Assembly: GCA_902805735.1 (NCBI GenBank)
Contig: CADCTW010000102.1
Coordinates: 1-54,979, forward strand
Length of the DNA: 54,979 nt
DNA from: an uncultured Gemmatimonadota bacterium
GTDB lineage: Bacteria; Gemmatimonadota; Gemmatimonadetes; Longimicrobiales; Longimicrobiaceae
Direction of reading: 5' to 3'
Shown here piece by piece: positions 18,001 through 25,724 of this stretch. Made by a program: the position numbers and the translations under genes. Within the stretch, counting starts at the first letter, position 1. Each line of letters begins with the position of its first letter. The notes below the pieces were generated by a model, which did not search any database, had not been told where the DNA came from, and was given only the letters and a program-made list of their open reading frames with translations.

Positions 18001-20967
18001 CGTCACCGCGCCCGCGTCGGTGATGCGCCCGGCCAGCGGCGTGCTGGCGGCCTCGGTGCTGAGCCCGTCCTGCGGCGCCGTCCAGGTGATGACGGGCGCT
18101 TCCGTGTCGCGCAGCAGCGTGAGCACGGGGCGAGACACGTTCCCCGCCGCGTCCGTGGCCACGAAGGCCAGGGAGTTGAGCCCTTCGGCGGCCAGCGTGG
18201 CCGCGCCCGTGAAGGCGTTGGCGGCGTCCAGCGCCACCGGCGCCCCGTCCAGCGTCAGCGTCACGGCCGTGAGGTCCTGCACCGTGCCGCCGATCTCCAC
18301 CGCGGCGCGGTTGGTGAGCGACCCCTCGGCGGGGCTGAGCACCGTGACCACCGGCGGCGTGGTGTCGCGCACGATGCCGCGGCGCGCCTCGCCCCGGTTG
18401 CCCGGCGCGTCGGTGGCGACCGCCACCAGCGCGATGGCGCCCTCACCCGTGAGCGGCACCTCGCCGCGCCAGGTGCCCGTCTCCACCGTCATCGCCACGC
18501 CGTTGACCGCCACCGTCACGGGGCTGGCGTCCACCACCGTCCCCGTCACCTCCAGGGTGCCGCGGTTGGTGATGGTGCCCTCGGCGGGGGTGGTGAATGC
18601 CACCACCGGCGCCTCGGTGTCGCGCGCCACGTTGCGCACGGGCTGGCTCACGTTGCCGGCCGCGTCCGTGGCCGTCACCGCCAGCGTGGTGCCCGTGGCG
18701 CCCAGCGGGATCTCGCCCTCGAAGGCGCCGCCGGGGCCGATGGCCACGGCCACGCCGTTGATGGTCATCGTCACCGTGGTGCGGTCCTGCACCGTCCCCC
18801 GCACGGCCACGCGGTCCCCGGCCACCAGCTCGCCCTCGGCCGGCGCGGCGAAGGCCACCACCGGCGCCTCCGTGTCGCGCAGCACCGTGACGCCGGCCGA
18901 GCCGCTGTTCCCCGCGGCGTCGGTGGCCTCGGCCTGGATGGCGTTGTCGCCCTCCACGCCCAGAGCCGTGGTGGTGGTGAAGCCGCCGTCGGCCGCCACC
19001 GCCACCTCCGCCCCGTTGATGCGCAGCGTCACCGGCGAGGCATCCTGCACGCGCCCGCGCACCTCGGTGGCGGTCTGGCGCGTGATCGTGCCCGGGGCCG
19101 GCGCCTCCAGCGTGACCACCGGCGGCGTGGTGTCGCGCACCACCGACCGCGCGGCCTCGCCCCGGTTCCCCGCGGCGTCCACGGCCACCAGGGCGAGCGC
19201 GTTGCTCCCCTCGGCCGCCAGCGGCGCATCCACCACGAACGAGCGGTCGGCCGCCAGCGCCACGGCCGTGCCGTTGAGCGTCAGCGTCACCGCGCTGCTG
19301 TCCACCACCGTGCCGCGCACCTGGATGCTGCGCTCGCGGGTGAGCTTCCCTTCCTCCGGCGCCTGCACCTGGATCTGGGGCGGCGTGGTGTCGCGCACGA
19401 TGCCGCGCGCCGCGCGCCCCTCGTTGCCCGCCGCGTCGGTGGCCACCGCGGCCAGCGTCAGCTTCCCTTCACCCGCCAGCGGCACCTCGCCGCGGAACCG
19501 GTTCTCCTGCACCGTCATCGCCACGCCGTTCACCGCCACCGTCACGGCGCTGGCGTCCTCCACCGTCCCCTCCACCGCCATGCGCCCCGCGTTGGTCAGC
19601 GTCCCCTCGGCGGGCGAGGTGATGGCCACCACCGGGGGCTGGGTGTCGCGGAGCACCTGCTTCACCTGCGTGGCGCTGTTCCCGGCGGCGTCGGTCGCGC
19701 TCACCGTCAGGAAGTTGGCCCCCTCCGCCGTCGCCGGCACCTCCGCCTCGAAGGCCCCCGCGGCATTCAGCGTGAGCGCCACCCCGTTGAGGTTGGCCGT
19801 GACCTTCGTGCGGTCGCGGATGGTGCCCGTCACGCGGACCACCGAGTCGCGCGTGAGCACGCCCTCGCCCGGAGCCGTGATGGTGATGACCGGCGGCTCC
19901 GTGTCGCGGATCACCGTGCGCACCGAGTCGGTGCGCAGCCCGGCCGCGTCCACGGCGCTGAAGAGCAGGCGGTTCTCGCCTTCCACGGAGAGCGGCACGG
20001 TGGCGGTGAACGCGTCGCCGCTGCGCGCGGCCTCGGCGCCGTTCACCGTGACGCGGGTGGGCGTCTCGTCCAGCACGCGCCCCGCCGCATCCACCTGCAG
20101 CTGGCGGGTGATGAGCCCCTCGGCCGGGGCGTGCACCTGCAGCACCGGCGCGGTGTTGTCGGTGGCCGTGATCCAGAAGTTGAGGTGGCCGCGCGGCTTG
20201 GCCTCCAGCGTCACCTCCAGCACGTTCTCACCCGGGCGCAGCGTCACCTCGCGCTCCAGCACCCCCACCTGCTGGTTCACGTCGTTCTGCACGATCACGT
20301 AGGTGCCGTTCAGCAGCACCGTGCAGCTCGACACCCGCTCCGTGCCGTCCGGGTTGCCGTTGAAGATCCTCACCTTGTACGGCGACGCCGCCGTGGCCGA
20401 GACGGTGAACCGGTGCACCTCGGTGACCGGCGCCGACGTCTCGCGCCGGTACAGGCGCTGGAACACGGCGTAGCTCGCGTCCGGCGCCTGCACCAGGGAG
20501 AGCGTGAGGTACGCCCCGGCCGGCCCGTAGGCGTACACCTCCAGCGTGTTGTCCGCCTGCGGCACCACCGGGCGCGAGAGCACGGCGCCCGCCGCGGTGC
20601 GCAGGTCCGCGCCGGAGTACACGGTCACGCCGTTCAGCACCACGCGCGCGCTGTCCAGCCGGGCGCTGCCATCGTCCGCGCCGTTCTTCACGCGGAGCGA
20701 GTACTTGGCGGTGGGGCCGGCCAGGATGGCGAAGCGCTCCACGCCGTAGCTGCTGCCCCCCGTGGGGGTGCCGAAGCGCTTGGGCCCGAAGACCGCCACG
20801 CTGTCCACGGTGGCGGGTGCGGCGAAGTGCCGCGGCACGGGGGCGCCGGCGGTGGATGCCAGCGCCGTCGCGGCGCCGGCCGCCACCAGCAGCGCCAGCG
20901 CGAGCGCGGCGCGCGTGCGCCCCAGGGCGCGGCGCAGCCAGGGGAGCGGATCTCGTCGGGATGTCAT
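12019..20967 (-). CDS. Teneurin-like Rhs/YD-repeat polymorphic toxin with GIY-YIG-like C-terminal domain
   Basis: A giant exported protein of 2,982 residues. The chosen ATG (20967) gives a clean Sec signal peptide (MTSRRDPLPWLRRALGRTRA, then ALALALLVAAGAATALA). Longer in-frame starts add only Pro-rich sequence. Order of parts: two related N-terminal repeats (40-270); nine Ig-like repeats of about 88 residues, each beginning RDTxPPV (270-1030); a carboxypeptidase-regulatory-like domain (about 1090-1150); a six-repeat NHL propeller (about 1620-1940, e.g. GSVYVSDQGNHRVRRI); YD repeats (1955-2790); and the Rhs core ending NLYGYVLQDPINLLDPTGL (near 2818). The last 165 residues are the variable toxin. 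There, TLYVGKTVQDINKRFARH plus a later Glu (LDKLERTIAEK) resemble a GIY-YIG/URI nuclease fold. The LRR gene overlaps its end by 4 bases. With no VgrG, PAAR or T6SS gene nearby, Sec-dependent surface display is likely. Confidence 0.88.
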   Translation of the reverse strand: MTSRRDPLPWLRRALGRTRAALALALLVAAGAATALASTAGAPVPRHFAAPATVDSVAVFGPKRFGTPTGGSSYGVERFAILAGPTAKYSLRVKNGADDGSARLDSARVVLNGVTVYSGADLRTAAGAVLSRPVVPQADNTLEVYAYGPAGAYLTLSLVQAPDASYAVFQRLYRRETSAPVTEVHRFTVSATAASPYKVRIFNGNPDGTERVSSCTVLLNGTYVIVQNDVNQQVGVLEREVTLRPGENVLEVTLEAKPRGHLNFWITATDNTAPVLQVHAPAEGLITRQLQVDAAGRVLDETPTRVTVNGAEAARSGDAFTATVPLSVEGENRLLFSAVDAAGLRTDSVRTVIRDTEPPVITITAPGEGVLTRDSVVRVTGTIRDRTKVTANLNGVALTLNAAGAFEAEVPATAEGANFLTVSATDAAGNSATQVKQVLRDTQPPVVAITSPAEGTLTNAGRMAVEGTVEDASAVTVAVNGVAMTVQENRFRGEVPLAGEGKLTLAAVATDAAGNEGRAARGIVRDTTPPQIQVQAPEEGKLTRERSIQVRGTVVDSSAVTLTLNGTAVALAADRSFVVDAPLAAEGSNALALVAVDAAGNRGEAARSVVRDTTPPVVTLEAPAPGTITRQTATEVRGRVQDASPVTLRINGAEVAVAADGGFTTTTALGVEGDNAIQAEATDAAGNSGSAGVTVLRDTEAPVVAFAAPAEGELVAGDRVAVRGTVQDRTTVTMTINGVAVAIGPGGAFEGEIPLGATGTTLAVTATDAAGNVSQPVRNVARDTEAPVVAFTTPAEGTITNRGTLEVTGTVVDASPVTVAVNGVAMTVETGTWRGEVPLTGEGAIALVAVATDAPGNRGEARRGIVRDTTPPVVTVLSPAEGSLTNRAAVEIGGTVQDLTAVTLTLDGAPVALDAANAFTGAATLAAEGLNSLAFVATDAAGNVSRPVLTLLRDTEAPVITWTAPQDGLSTEAASTPLAGRITDAGAVTATLNGAPLTLGTDGAFAQDGALVVGGNSFSITARDAAGNEAVSARAVTRTEPAPSEPLPPDPAKVAPVLDRTVPTTVAAATEFLYTGENPIQTGVAPGTIDRIRAAGLRGRVLNRELKPLGGVTVTVRDHPEFGQTLTRADGGWDLVVNGGGPVRIDFAKPGYLPAQRETDAPWQDWVVMDDVILLQLDPIATPVELNSTETQVARGSVVEDADGPRQATLVIPAGTTAEIVMPDGTRQPATGLTLRATEFTVGENGPAAMPGALPATSGYTYAVGLTSDGVPPGAEVVLSTPVPLYVENFLGFPVGTPVPVGAWDAGQGAWVPSNDGRVIAIVSTAGGVAEVDVTGDGVPDGETVLAQLGITRPELEQLARTYRPGAQLQRAPVRRMLPIDLNYPVGLQGVDPDGSAEAECDPRSGVAALCTGQAAVQKVALPGTEYQVAYTSARAAGNEANRTLEVDLTGATLPAGLRRVDIEIEVAGRKFTGSLDPAPNLRYTFEWDGKDAYGRPTQGVQPVSVRIGHVYPFLYNVPAATARSFGLSCQGDASGARQACAVPADVDSRARQEGTRWQTLTSSLGTQDARAQAMGGWALDAHHAYDPVSRLLYKGDGTTRGGAAALKAAMRTAAGSGTSGFAGDGGLAMQARLFGMSDVRSAPNGDVYIADYGNHRIRKIGRDGIITTIAGGGTGLDGGPALGARLSYPHGIGFMKDGGLLIAEEGGQRIRRIAPDGTISTLAGTGVGGYSGDGGPATQAQVNTPHYVVQAPDASIYFVEKTSHVVRRIMPDGTITTVAGTGVAGYAGDGGQAARARLNQPDGLAVGADGSVYVSDQGNHRVRRIAPSGLITTVAGTGTLGFAGDGGQATLARLNRPQGLDVRPDGTLYIADGNNNRVRKVAPAGIITTVAGNGTAGYSGEGGPAADSRLNRPRAVSTGPDGAVYLADFGNSRVRRIAPAFPGVANDEIAVTSEDGEEVYIFDPSGRHLRTVLAVTGDTIHTFEYDAKGRVTRVLDAYRRPTTLERDATGKVVAVVSADGVRTALAADASGNMGQVTLPGGIRVGYTYGDGGLLTGRTDANGNTTRYEYDAQGRMTGERRPDGSSVTTARSETADGRQVSWSTAGGLGSSFRVQQLPGGGTQNVLVLPTGQNVSTTTTPDGRRVSTAPDGTVSSLRETPDPRVGMQAPLAELVTKTPSGLTRTERSARVTQVDPVNNSVARQTDSLVVNGRAVVETYDRDSSQITRVSATGRRGVLRIDAEGRIASQSVPGLLTVESAYDDEGRLVAVSQGPRVHRYTYDEQGRVTASTDALGRTVRYAFDAAGRMTAQTLSDGRVVRYTYDENGNVTSITPAERPAHRFGYTDGDLAESYTAPNLGQGSTTTQYFYNANREVERVLRPDGVAVTTAYDAAGRRSALTLAEGVVRYGYDAVTGQLKNVAGVDGVSTSFSYDGQLVTGLSWAGAVAGSVGFRYDNDFRLVGQTLNGADTVRYSYDADGLLTGVGALSVQRSAATGFTQGTTLSGVSTAEAYDSYGARVALSATFGTDTLFRASYTRDLGGRITAIAERAGGSTATYAFRYDSVGALVEVTRDGQPYRGYEYDANGNRLRETSTAGVLAGTTDAQDRLLTWGDATFAYTAAGELREKVVGTDTTRYHYDALGNLRSVRLPDGRRVEYLVDGDNRRVGVRVGGVLERGYLWENGIRVVAELDGAGRVASRFVYGDDSNVPEYMVRGGSTYRLVVDHLGSVRMVVDAATGAVAQRIDYDPTGRVLHDSNPGFQPFGYAGGLTDTRTGLVRFGARDYDPQTGRWTAKDPILFDGGDTNLYGYVLQDPINLLDPTGLTSLPELNAGMSGSQNVAAGQAAQAQTLRKIFEKLMKDLGCYMLEMAVEEAAMGLIGDKIYFGELPEIEGKNNRAGTLYVGKTVQDINKRFARHHRALQLDNILKIWKPHGGVGLDKLERTIAEKVAEILEPGGNAFKSGAIGNRVRPGVSGPVKLLPNCP

Positions 20968-21346
20968 CGAAGGGATCGTTGGGGGTGGTGACGGGCGGAG
21001 TGATTCCGGCCCGGGGCTGGGAGACAGGGGTGCCAAGGGCGCTACGCGGAAGCGCAGCGCGGGGGCGTGGAAATAGGTACGCGAACGAACGTCTTGGAGC
21101 GGGGGTGTAAGAGCGGGCGGAGGGGTGCTGCACGAGAGCGGGAGCGGCTCTCCGGGAGGAGTGCCGCTGTCCACGATGCATACATGGTGGCGCGTTCGGA
21201 CAAAACGTTATCCAGAAGGCGGAACCAGCGCAAGAGCTTCATCAAGCGCTAATCCGGCACCCCCGGCACAACCACCGGCGAGCCACTTACTTACTGGAAA
21301 TCAGCCTCATCGGGGCCACCGTGCGAGGCGTCCGGCGGCCCGCGCC
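20968..21346. other. 379-base non-coding region upstream of the Rhs gene
   Basis: No convincing gene. It separates the end of the GspI-like gene from the Rhs start, both on the minus strand, and must hold the Rhs promoter. On the minus strand, TTGTCC (near 21208) and TATGCA (near 21182), about 15 bases apart, are a weak sigma-70-like candidate. A small GC-rich hairpin lies near 21133-21151. The short frames in this region are low-complexity. Confidence 0.4.
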
Positions 21347-21739
21347 TCAGGGGACCTGGCGTGCCGTCTCGGGGCGGTACAGGCGGGTTTCCAGGGGGAA
21401 CGACCCGCCGCTCCAGCGCACGGTCACCCGCGCGTCGTAGAGCCCCGGCTCCCCCGGCACCTCGCGGGCGGACGCGGCCCAGCGGTACCCCTCCAGCGGC
21501 GGCGCGAAGGCGCCGTCCGCCAGCGAGTCGGGGAGGGAGCGGAGCTCCCCGGGCGGGAGCACGCGCAGCGTCTCCAGCCGGTACTCCGCCAGCGCCGCCG
21601 CGTGCAGGGTGTGCCGCGCGCGCGATGCCGTGCGCAGCTCCGCGCCCACCGTTTCCAGGGCGGCGACGCCCGCGAGGCCCACGATCAGCACCGCGACCAG
21701 CGCCTCCAGCAGCGTGAAGCCCCGCCTATCGAGCCGCAC
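21347..21739 (-). CDS. Pseudopilin with type IV prepilin N-terminus (GspI-like)
   Basis: A 130-residue protein with a class III signal: a short basic leader, RLDRRG, then FTLLEALVAVLIVGLAGVAA. The prepilin peptidase should cut after Gly and methylate Phe, and Glu5 of the mature protein is present. The rest is a small globular head with tandem strands, of the length usual for minor pseudopilins (GspI type, or PilV/PulI-like). I chose the GTG at 21739 because GGAGAGG lies just upstream and it places the leader correctly. Longer in-frame starts give Trp/Arg-rich sequence overlapping the previous gene. It overlaps the GspH-like gene by 14 bases and follows it in the gspF-gspH-gspI order. Confidence 0.82.
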   Translation of the reverse strand: MRLDRRGFTLLEALVAVLIVGLAGVAALETVGAELRTASRARHTLHAAALAEYRLETLRVLPPGELRSLPDSLADGAFAPPLEGYRWAASAREVPGEPGLYDARVTVRWSGGSFPLETRLYRPETARQVP

Positions 21740-22184
21740 GGACCTCTCCGGTCCAGGGGTTGATCTGCACGGCCGCCGTCCGGCCCCCGCCGCGCACCAC
21801 CACCGGCGCGCCCTGCCCGGCGCCCAGCACGCCAAAGGTGAAGCGCCGCACCCCCGCGGGGGGGTCCACGGCGACCCCGGCGGGAAGCTCCAGCGCGCCC
21901 TCGGCCAGGGGCTTCCCCGGCGGAGCCTCGGGGTCGTCCGCGGCCACCCGGTAGCGGCCGGTGCGGGTGTCCAGCTCCACCGCCACGGGCATCCCCCCGC
22001 GCACGGCCGCGCGCCGCCCGCCGGCCAGCACCCCGCGGATCTCCTCCGCCGCGGCGTCCGCCGGGTGGGGCCGCGCCCCCCTCACCAGCGCCGGCGCCAC
22101 CGCCGCGGACACGATCCCGATCACCACCATCACCACCAGGATCTCCGCCAGCGTGAACCCGGCAGGGGTCTTCCGTGGCTCCAT
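21726..22184 (-). CDS. Pseudopilin with type IV prepilin N-terminus (GspH/FimT-like)
   Basis: A 152-residue protein starting MEPRKTPAG, then FTLAEILVVMVVIGIVSAAV. This is a canonical prepilin cleavage site (G/F), with the conserved Glu at +5 and one long membrane helix. The C-terminal part (DTRTGRYRVAADDPEAPP, then FTFGVLGAGQGAPVVVRGGG) fits the GspH/FimT head. It lies 23 bases after gspF and overlaps the GspI-like gene. The cluster lacks GspD, GspE and the major pseudopilin GspG, which must be elsewhere if this is a working type II secretion or pilus machine. Confidence 0.85.
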   Translation of the reverse strand: MEPRKTPAGFTLAEILVVMVVIGIVSAAVAPALVRGARPHPADAAAEEIRGVLAGGRRAAVRGGMPVAVELDTRTGRYRVAADDPEAPPGKPLAEGALELPAGVAVDPPAGVRRFTFGVLGAGQGAPVVVRGGGRTAAVQINPWTGEVRAAR

Positions 22185-22207
22185 CTGAGGCCGCTCCGCC
22201 GCGGGGG

Positions 22208-23404
22208 TCACCGGAACGCGTCCGCGTTGACGCCGTAGATGGCCTGCAGCAGCGCCAGGGCCACGAAGCCCACGATCCCGCCGAAGACGATGATCATGGC
22301 GGGCTCCGCCAGCGCGACCAGCCGCCGCAGGCTCCGCTCCGCGCCGCCTTCGAACATCTCGGCCGCCTGCACCAGGAACGCCCCCAATTGCCCCGACTCC
22401 TCGCCCACGGCCACCAGCTGCGCCAGGAGCGGGGGGAACACGGAGGCCGCGGCGACCGCCTCCCGCAGCGACGTGCCCTCGCGCACCTGCGCCCGGATGC
22501 GCAGGGCGGCGTCGCGCGCCAGCGGGTCGGCCAGGCTTTCGGACACGCCGTCCAGCGCGGGGAGCAGGGGGGTGCCGCCGGCCACCAGCACCCCCAGCAG
22601 CCGGGCGAAGCGCGCTGCCAGCACCGCGCGGCGCAGCCCGCCCACGCCGGGGATCAGCAGGAGGAGGCGGGCCCCGGCCGTGCGCCCGCGCTCCGTGCGG
22701 CTGGCGGCGGCGAGCCCCAGCACCGCGGCCGCCAGGGCGCCCAGCAGCCAGGGCCACGACCCGGAGATGGTGGTGGACACCCCCAGGAGGAACGCCGTGG
22801 ACGCCGGCAGGGCGGCGCCGGAGCCTTCCAGCAGCTCGGCGAAGCGGGGGAGCACGAAGAGGAGGAGCACGAGCACGGCGGTGCCGCCGGCGCCCGCCAG
22901 GAGGAGCGGGTAGATGGAGGCGGAGACGAGGCGCGAGCGGAGCTCCTCCGCCTTTTCCAGGTGATCGGCCAGCCGCGCGAAGGCCCCCCCCAGCTCCCCG
23001 GCCCGGTCGCCGGCCCTTACCACGCCTACGTACAGCGGGCTGAAGAGGCGGGGATGCCGGCCGAGCGCCTCGGCCAGGGTGCCGCCGCGCTCCACGTGGG
23101 CGCGCACGTCGTCCAGCACGGGCGCCAGGGCGCCTCCGCCCACCTGCGCCGCCACCCGCAACGCGCGGGTGAGGGGGATGCCGGCGCCCAGCAGCGCGGC
23201 GATGGCGCGGGTGGCCTCCACCACGGCGCGGCGCCGCGGCAGGGCCCCGCCCGCCGCGCTGGCCGAGCCCGCCTCGCGGATCTCCAGCACGAGCAGCCCG
23301 CGCTTCTCCAGCTCACGGGTGAGGACGTCGGCGGCCGGCGCATGCTCGCGCCCGCGAACACGGCGCGAAGATGCGTCCACCGCGAGGTAGGTGTACGCGT
23401 TCAA
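22208..23404 (-). CDS. Type II secretion / type IV pilus inner-membrane platform protein (GspF family)
   Basis: A 398-residue polytopic protein. It starts MNAYTYLAVDASSRRVRGRE (the typical Y.Y.A.D..G motif of GspF/PilC), followed by two repeated GspF cytoplasmic domains, each with membrane segments near its end (around 170-240 and 365-395). It forms the platform on which the assembly ATPase acts to extrude pseudopili. The start codon is TTG (23404-23402), preceded by AGGGA at a suitable distance. No upstream ATG fits better. It is first in a three-gene minus-strand cluster with two pseudopilins. The assembly ATPase (GspE) usually found beside GspF is absent. Confidence 0.88.
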   Translation of the reverse strand: MNAYTYLAVDASSRRVRGREHAPAADVLTRELEKRGLLVLEIREAGSASAAGGALPRRRAVVEATRAIAALLGAGIPLTRALRVAAQVGGGALAPVLDDVRAHVERGGTLAEALGRHPRLFSPLYVGVVRAGDRAGELGGAFARLADHLEKAEELRSRLVSASIYPLLLAGAGGTAVLVLLLFVLPRFAELLEGSGAALPASTAFLLGVSTTISGSWPWLLGALAAAVLGLAAASRTERGRTAGARLLLLIPGVGGLRRAVLAARFARLLGVLVAGGTPLLPALDGVSESLADPLARDAALRIRAQVREGTSLREAVAAASVFPPLLAQLVAVGEESGQLGAFLVQAAEMFEGGAERSLRRLVALAEPAMIIVFGGIVGFVALALLQAIYGVNADAFR

Positions 23405-23522
23405 GGAAGATCCCTGCGGAGCTGCGGCGGAAAGCTGCGGAAAGGGGCGGACCGTGCGTGGAAAACGCTATCCGAAGCCGGGTGGCGTGTCAAGCGCCCG
23501 GGAGAGAGCTGGCGGCGGGCCG

Positions 23523-23712
23523 ACGGAGGCCCTCACCCCCCCGACCCCCGCTCTCCCGATAACGGGAGAGGGGGGCGCATCTTCGGTGTCGCTCGAAGCC
23601 TCGATCGTCGTCTAAGCCGCGGCTCCGCCTACCCCTGGTTTGCGGCTGGACGACTGGAAATCGCCCCCTCTCCCGTTATCGGGAGAGGGGGTCGGGGGGT
23701 GAGGGCCTCCGT
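23523..23712. repeat. Long-terminal-inverted-repeat element, copy 1
   Basis: A 190-base element bounded by ACGGAGGCCCTCACC and its complement GGTGAGGGCCTCCGT. Just inside these ends, CTCTCCCGATAACGGGAGAG and a related stem near the other end form further inverted repeats. The interior (GCATCTTCGGTGTCGCTCG and following) is shared almost exactly with copy 2. No open frame of note lies inside. It looks like a MITE- or REP-like palindromic repeat, lying between gspF and the M24 peptidase gene. Confidence 0.8.
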
Positions 23713-23780
23713 CAGCGCCCCCCTCACCTCACCGGGTGCAGGCGGTCCTGCCGGCGGAGCACCCAGGCGCGAACGCCAGA

Positions 23781-23971
23781 AGGAGGCCCTCACCCCCCCG
23801 ACCCCCCGCTCTCCCGATAACGGGAGAAGGGGGGCGCATCTTCGGTGTCGCTCGAAGCCTCGATCGTCGTCTAAGCCGCGGCTCCGCCTACCTCTGGTTT
23901 GCGGCTGGACGACTGGAAATCGCCCCCTCTCCCGTTATCGGGAGAGGGGGTCGGGGGGTGAGGGCCTCCGT
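23781..23971. repeat. Long-terminal-inverted-repeat element, copy 2
   Basis: This is nearly identical to copy 1 and lies 258 bases further on. The two copies plus the spacer between them look like a tandem duplication: CCCCCTCACCTCACC and the flanking GCAGGCGGTCCTGCC also recur after each copy. It ends 12 bases from the stop codon of the M24 peptidase gene. The repeated flank GCAGGCGGTCCTGCC is part of that gene's 3' end in the second instance, so the duplication appears to have copied a piece of coding sequence. Confidence 0.8.
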
Positions 23972-23983
23972 TTCCCGCCCCCC

Positions 23984-25342
23984 TCACCTCACCAGGTGCA
24001 GGCGGTCCTGCCTTCGCAGCACCCATGCGCGGGCGCCAGAAGGGTCCAGGTGGGCCTCCTCCTCCAGGCCCATTCGCACGGGCTGGCCGTTCCACTCGGG
24101 GACGGGGACCGTGGCCTGGAGCTCGATGCTGAACCAGGTGTTGGGGCGCAGCTTCACGTCGCCGCGGCCGGGGACGCCCTCCTGCCGGTCCCACAGGCCG
24201 ATCAGGGGGCCGGCGCCGTGGCCGTGCGCGCCGATGGGGTGCGTGTAGATGGTGCCGTCGATCCCCTCGGCGCGCATGCGGGCGCGGGCGGCGGCGAGCA
24301 CCTCGTTGCCGGTGCGGCCGGGGCGCATCTCCTCCAGCAGCAGGTCCTGCAGGCGGTTGCCGCGGGCCAGGGCGGCGCGGATGCCGGCCGGCGCCTCCGT
24401 CTCGCCGGGGCGCAGCACGTAGCCCATGTGCTGCGTGTCCGTGTTCAGCCCGAGCGCCGTGATGCCGAAGTCGCAGTGGAGCACGTCGCCGCGGCGGATC
24501 ACGGGGTTGGCGGAGTCGCCCATCTCCACCCCCGCGCGCTGCACGTCCACGCTGGGCTGGAACCAGGTGCCGAGCCCCAGGTCGTTGACCCGCTGGCGCA
24601 TCCACCACACCACGTCGTCCGTGCGGGTGGTGCCGGGGGTGATCACGCGCTCGGAAAAGGCGGTGGAGATGATGTCGTGCACCACGCGCTGCATCTCCAC
24701 GTAGCGCGGCATCATCTCGGGCAGCCGCTCCTCGATGAGCTGCAGCGGAAGCAGCTCGCGCCGGACCACGCGCCCCCGGTAGCGCTCGGGGATCGCCCCC
24801 TGCAGCCCCTCCCACTCCCCCACCGTGAGCCCGTCCGAGAACGCGTGCGTCGCCGACACGTTCACGGCGATGGTGCGCGGGTCGCACGCCTCCACCACGG
24901 GCGCCAGCAGCTTCCACTGGTCGGGGCCGTACGGCTCGGCGGGGCGGCGCGTGGTGCCGGCGGTGCCCACGGGCGCGGCCGGGTCGCGCACCACCCGGTA
25001 CAGCCCGCCCTGCGTGCTCCCCCCGATCGCGATCCGCTCCACCTGCCCCCCGCGGTCGCAGAACACGTAAATCGTCCGCCTGCGCGCCGCCATCGTGGTG
25101 GGCGACACGAGCGACGAGAACACGGGGTCCTCGTTGTACTCCCGCATCGGCACGATCCACATCCCCACCCCCTGCTCCCGCATCAGCCGCGGCAGCACCC
25201 TCTCCAGCCGCAGCTTCAGCCACTCCTGCCGGGTCGCCGCCTGCTCCCGCAGCGTGCCGAACGGGCGCTCCTGCGCGTACGCGGGCACCGCCAGGAGGAG
25301 CGCGGGAAGGAGCAGGGCGAGCGGGCGGAGGATCGGGCGCAT
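23984..25342 (-). CDS. Exported M24-family metallopeptidase (Xaa-Pro aminopeptidase-like)
   Basis: A protein of 452 residues with a Sec signal peptide (MRPILRPLALLLPALLLAVP, cleaved near AYA-QE). An N-terminal creatinase/prolidase-like domain (about 25-220) is followed by the pita-bread catalytic domain (about 225-450). The expected dimetal ligands are present in order: Asp in LHCDFGITALGLNTD (two Asp), His in HPIGAHGHGAGP, Glu in WFSIELQA and Glu in GLEEEAHLD. The family removes N-terminal residues before proline or cleaves dipeptides. The start at 25342 is chosen because it opens the signal peptide. A longer frame upstream runs through a palindromic repeat and is not credible. It is transcribed alone, with repeats on both sides. 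Confidence 0.9.
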   Translation of the reverse strand: MRPILRPLALLLPALLLAVPAYAQERPFGTLREQAATRQEWLKLRLERVLPRLMREQGVGMWIVPMREYNEDPVFSSLVSPTTMAARRRTIYVFCDRGGQVERIAIGGSTQGGLYRVVRDPAAPVGTAGTTRRPAEPYGPDQWKLLAPVVEACDPRTIAVNVSATHAFSDGLTVGEWEGLQGAIPERYRGRVVRRELLPLQLIEERLPEMMPRYVEMQRVVHDIISTAFSERVITPGTTRTDDVVWWMRQRVNDLGLGTWFQPSVDVQRAGVEMGDSANPVIRRGDVLHCDFGITALGLNTDTQHMGYVLRPGETEAPAGIRAALARGNRLQDLLLEEMRPGRTGNEVLAAARARMRAEGIDGTIYTHPIGAHGHGAGPLIGLWDRQEGVPGRGDVKLRPNTWFSIELQATVPVPEWNGQPVRMGLEEEAHLDPSGARAWVLRRQDRLHLVR

Positions 25343-25387
25343 GGGCGTGTGGGTGCGTTGTGGGTGGAAGCTGCGGCGCGCGGACGG

Positions 25388-25590
25388 GGAGGCCCTCACC
25401 CCCCCGACCCCCCTCTCCCAAACTGCTGGGAGAGGGGGGCGCATCTTCCGTGTCGGCCGGCGTGGACGCCCCGGTGGAGACGCGGTTCTGGATGCCGCAG
25501 GCTCCGCGATCCGTGGGCGCGGCTGGACGGCCGGAGTGCGCCCCCCTCTCCCGTTATCGGGAGAGCGGGGGTCGGGGGGGTGAGGGCCCT
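25388..25590. repeat. Long-terminal-inverted-repeat element, diverged copy 3
   Basis: The same architecture as the two copies at 23.5-24.0 kb: ends GGAGGCCCTCACC / GGTGAGGGCC, inner stems CTCTCCCAAACTGCTGGGAGAG and CTCTCCCGTTATCGGGAGAG, and the interior GCATCTTCCGTGTCGGCC. The middle has diverged. It occupies the divergent promoter region between the M24 peptidase gene and the gene at 25725, so it may carry or displace promoter elements. The rest of the 25343-25724 gap shows nothing I can name. Confidence 0.75.
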
Positions 25591-25724
25591 TTCGGCGCGT
25601 ACCGCATCTTACGCCACCGCTCCCATCCTCTGCAACCAGCCCTTGCCGGATCGCGCCGCGCGTTGCACCGTTGCGGCCCGCGCGGGCGGCCGGCCGGCGC
25701 GAGACAACCGAAGAGAGTGCGCGC

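Noticed and set aside
12019-20967. Rhs protein as a type VI secretion effector
   Set aside because: No PAAR or VgrG domain or gene nearby, and the protein has a Sec signal peptide.
12175-20991. 2,938-codon open frame opposite the Rhs gene
   Set aside because: His/Arg/Gly-rich composition without motifs; the other strand encodes a signal peptide, Ig, NHL and Rhs domains.
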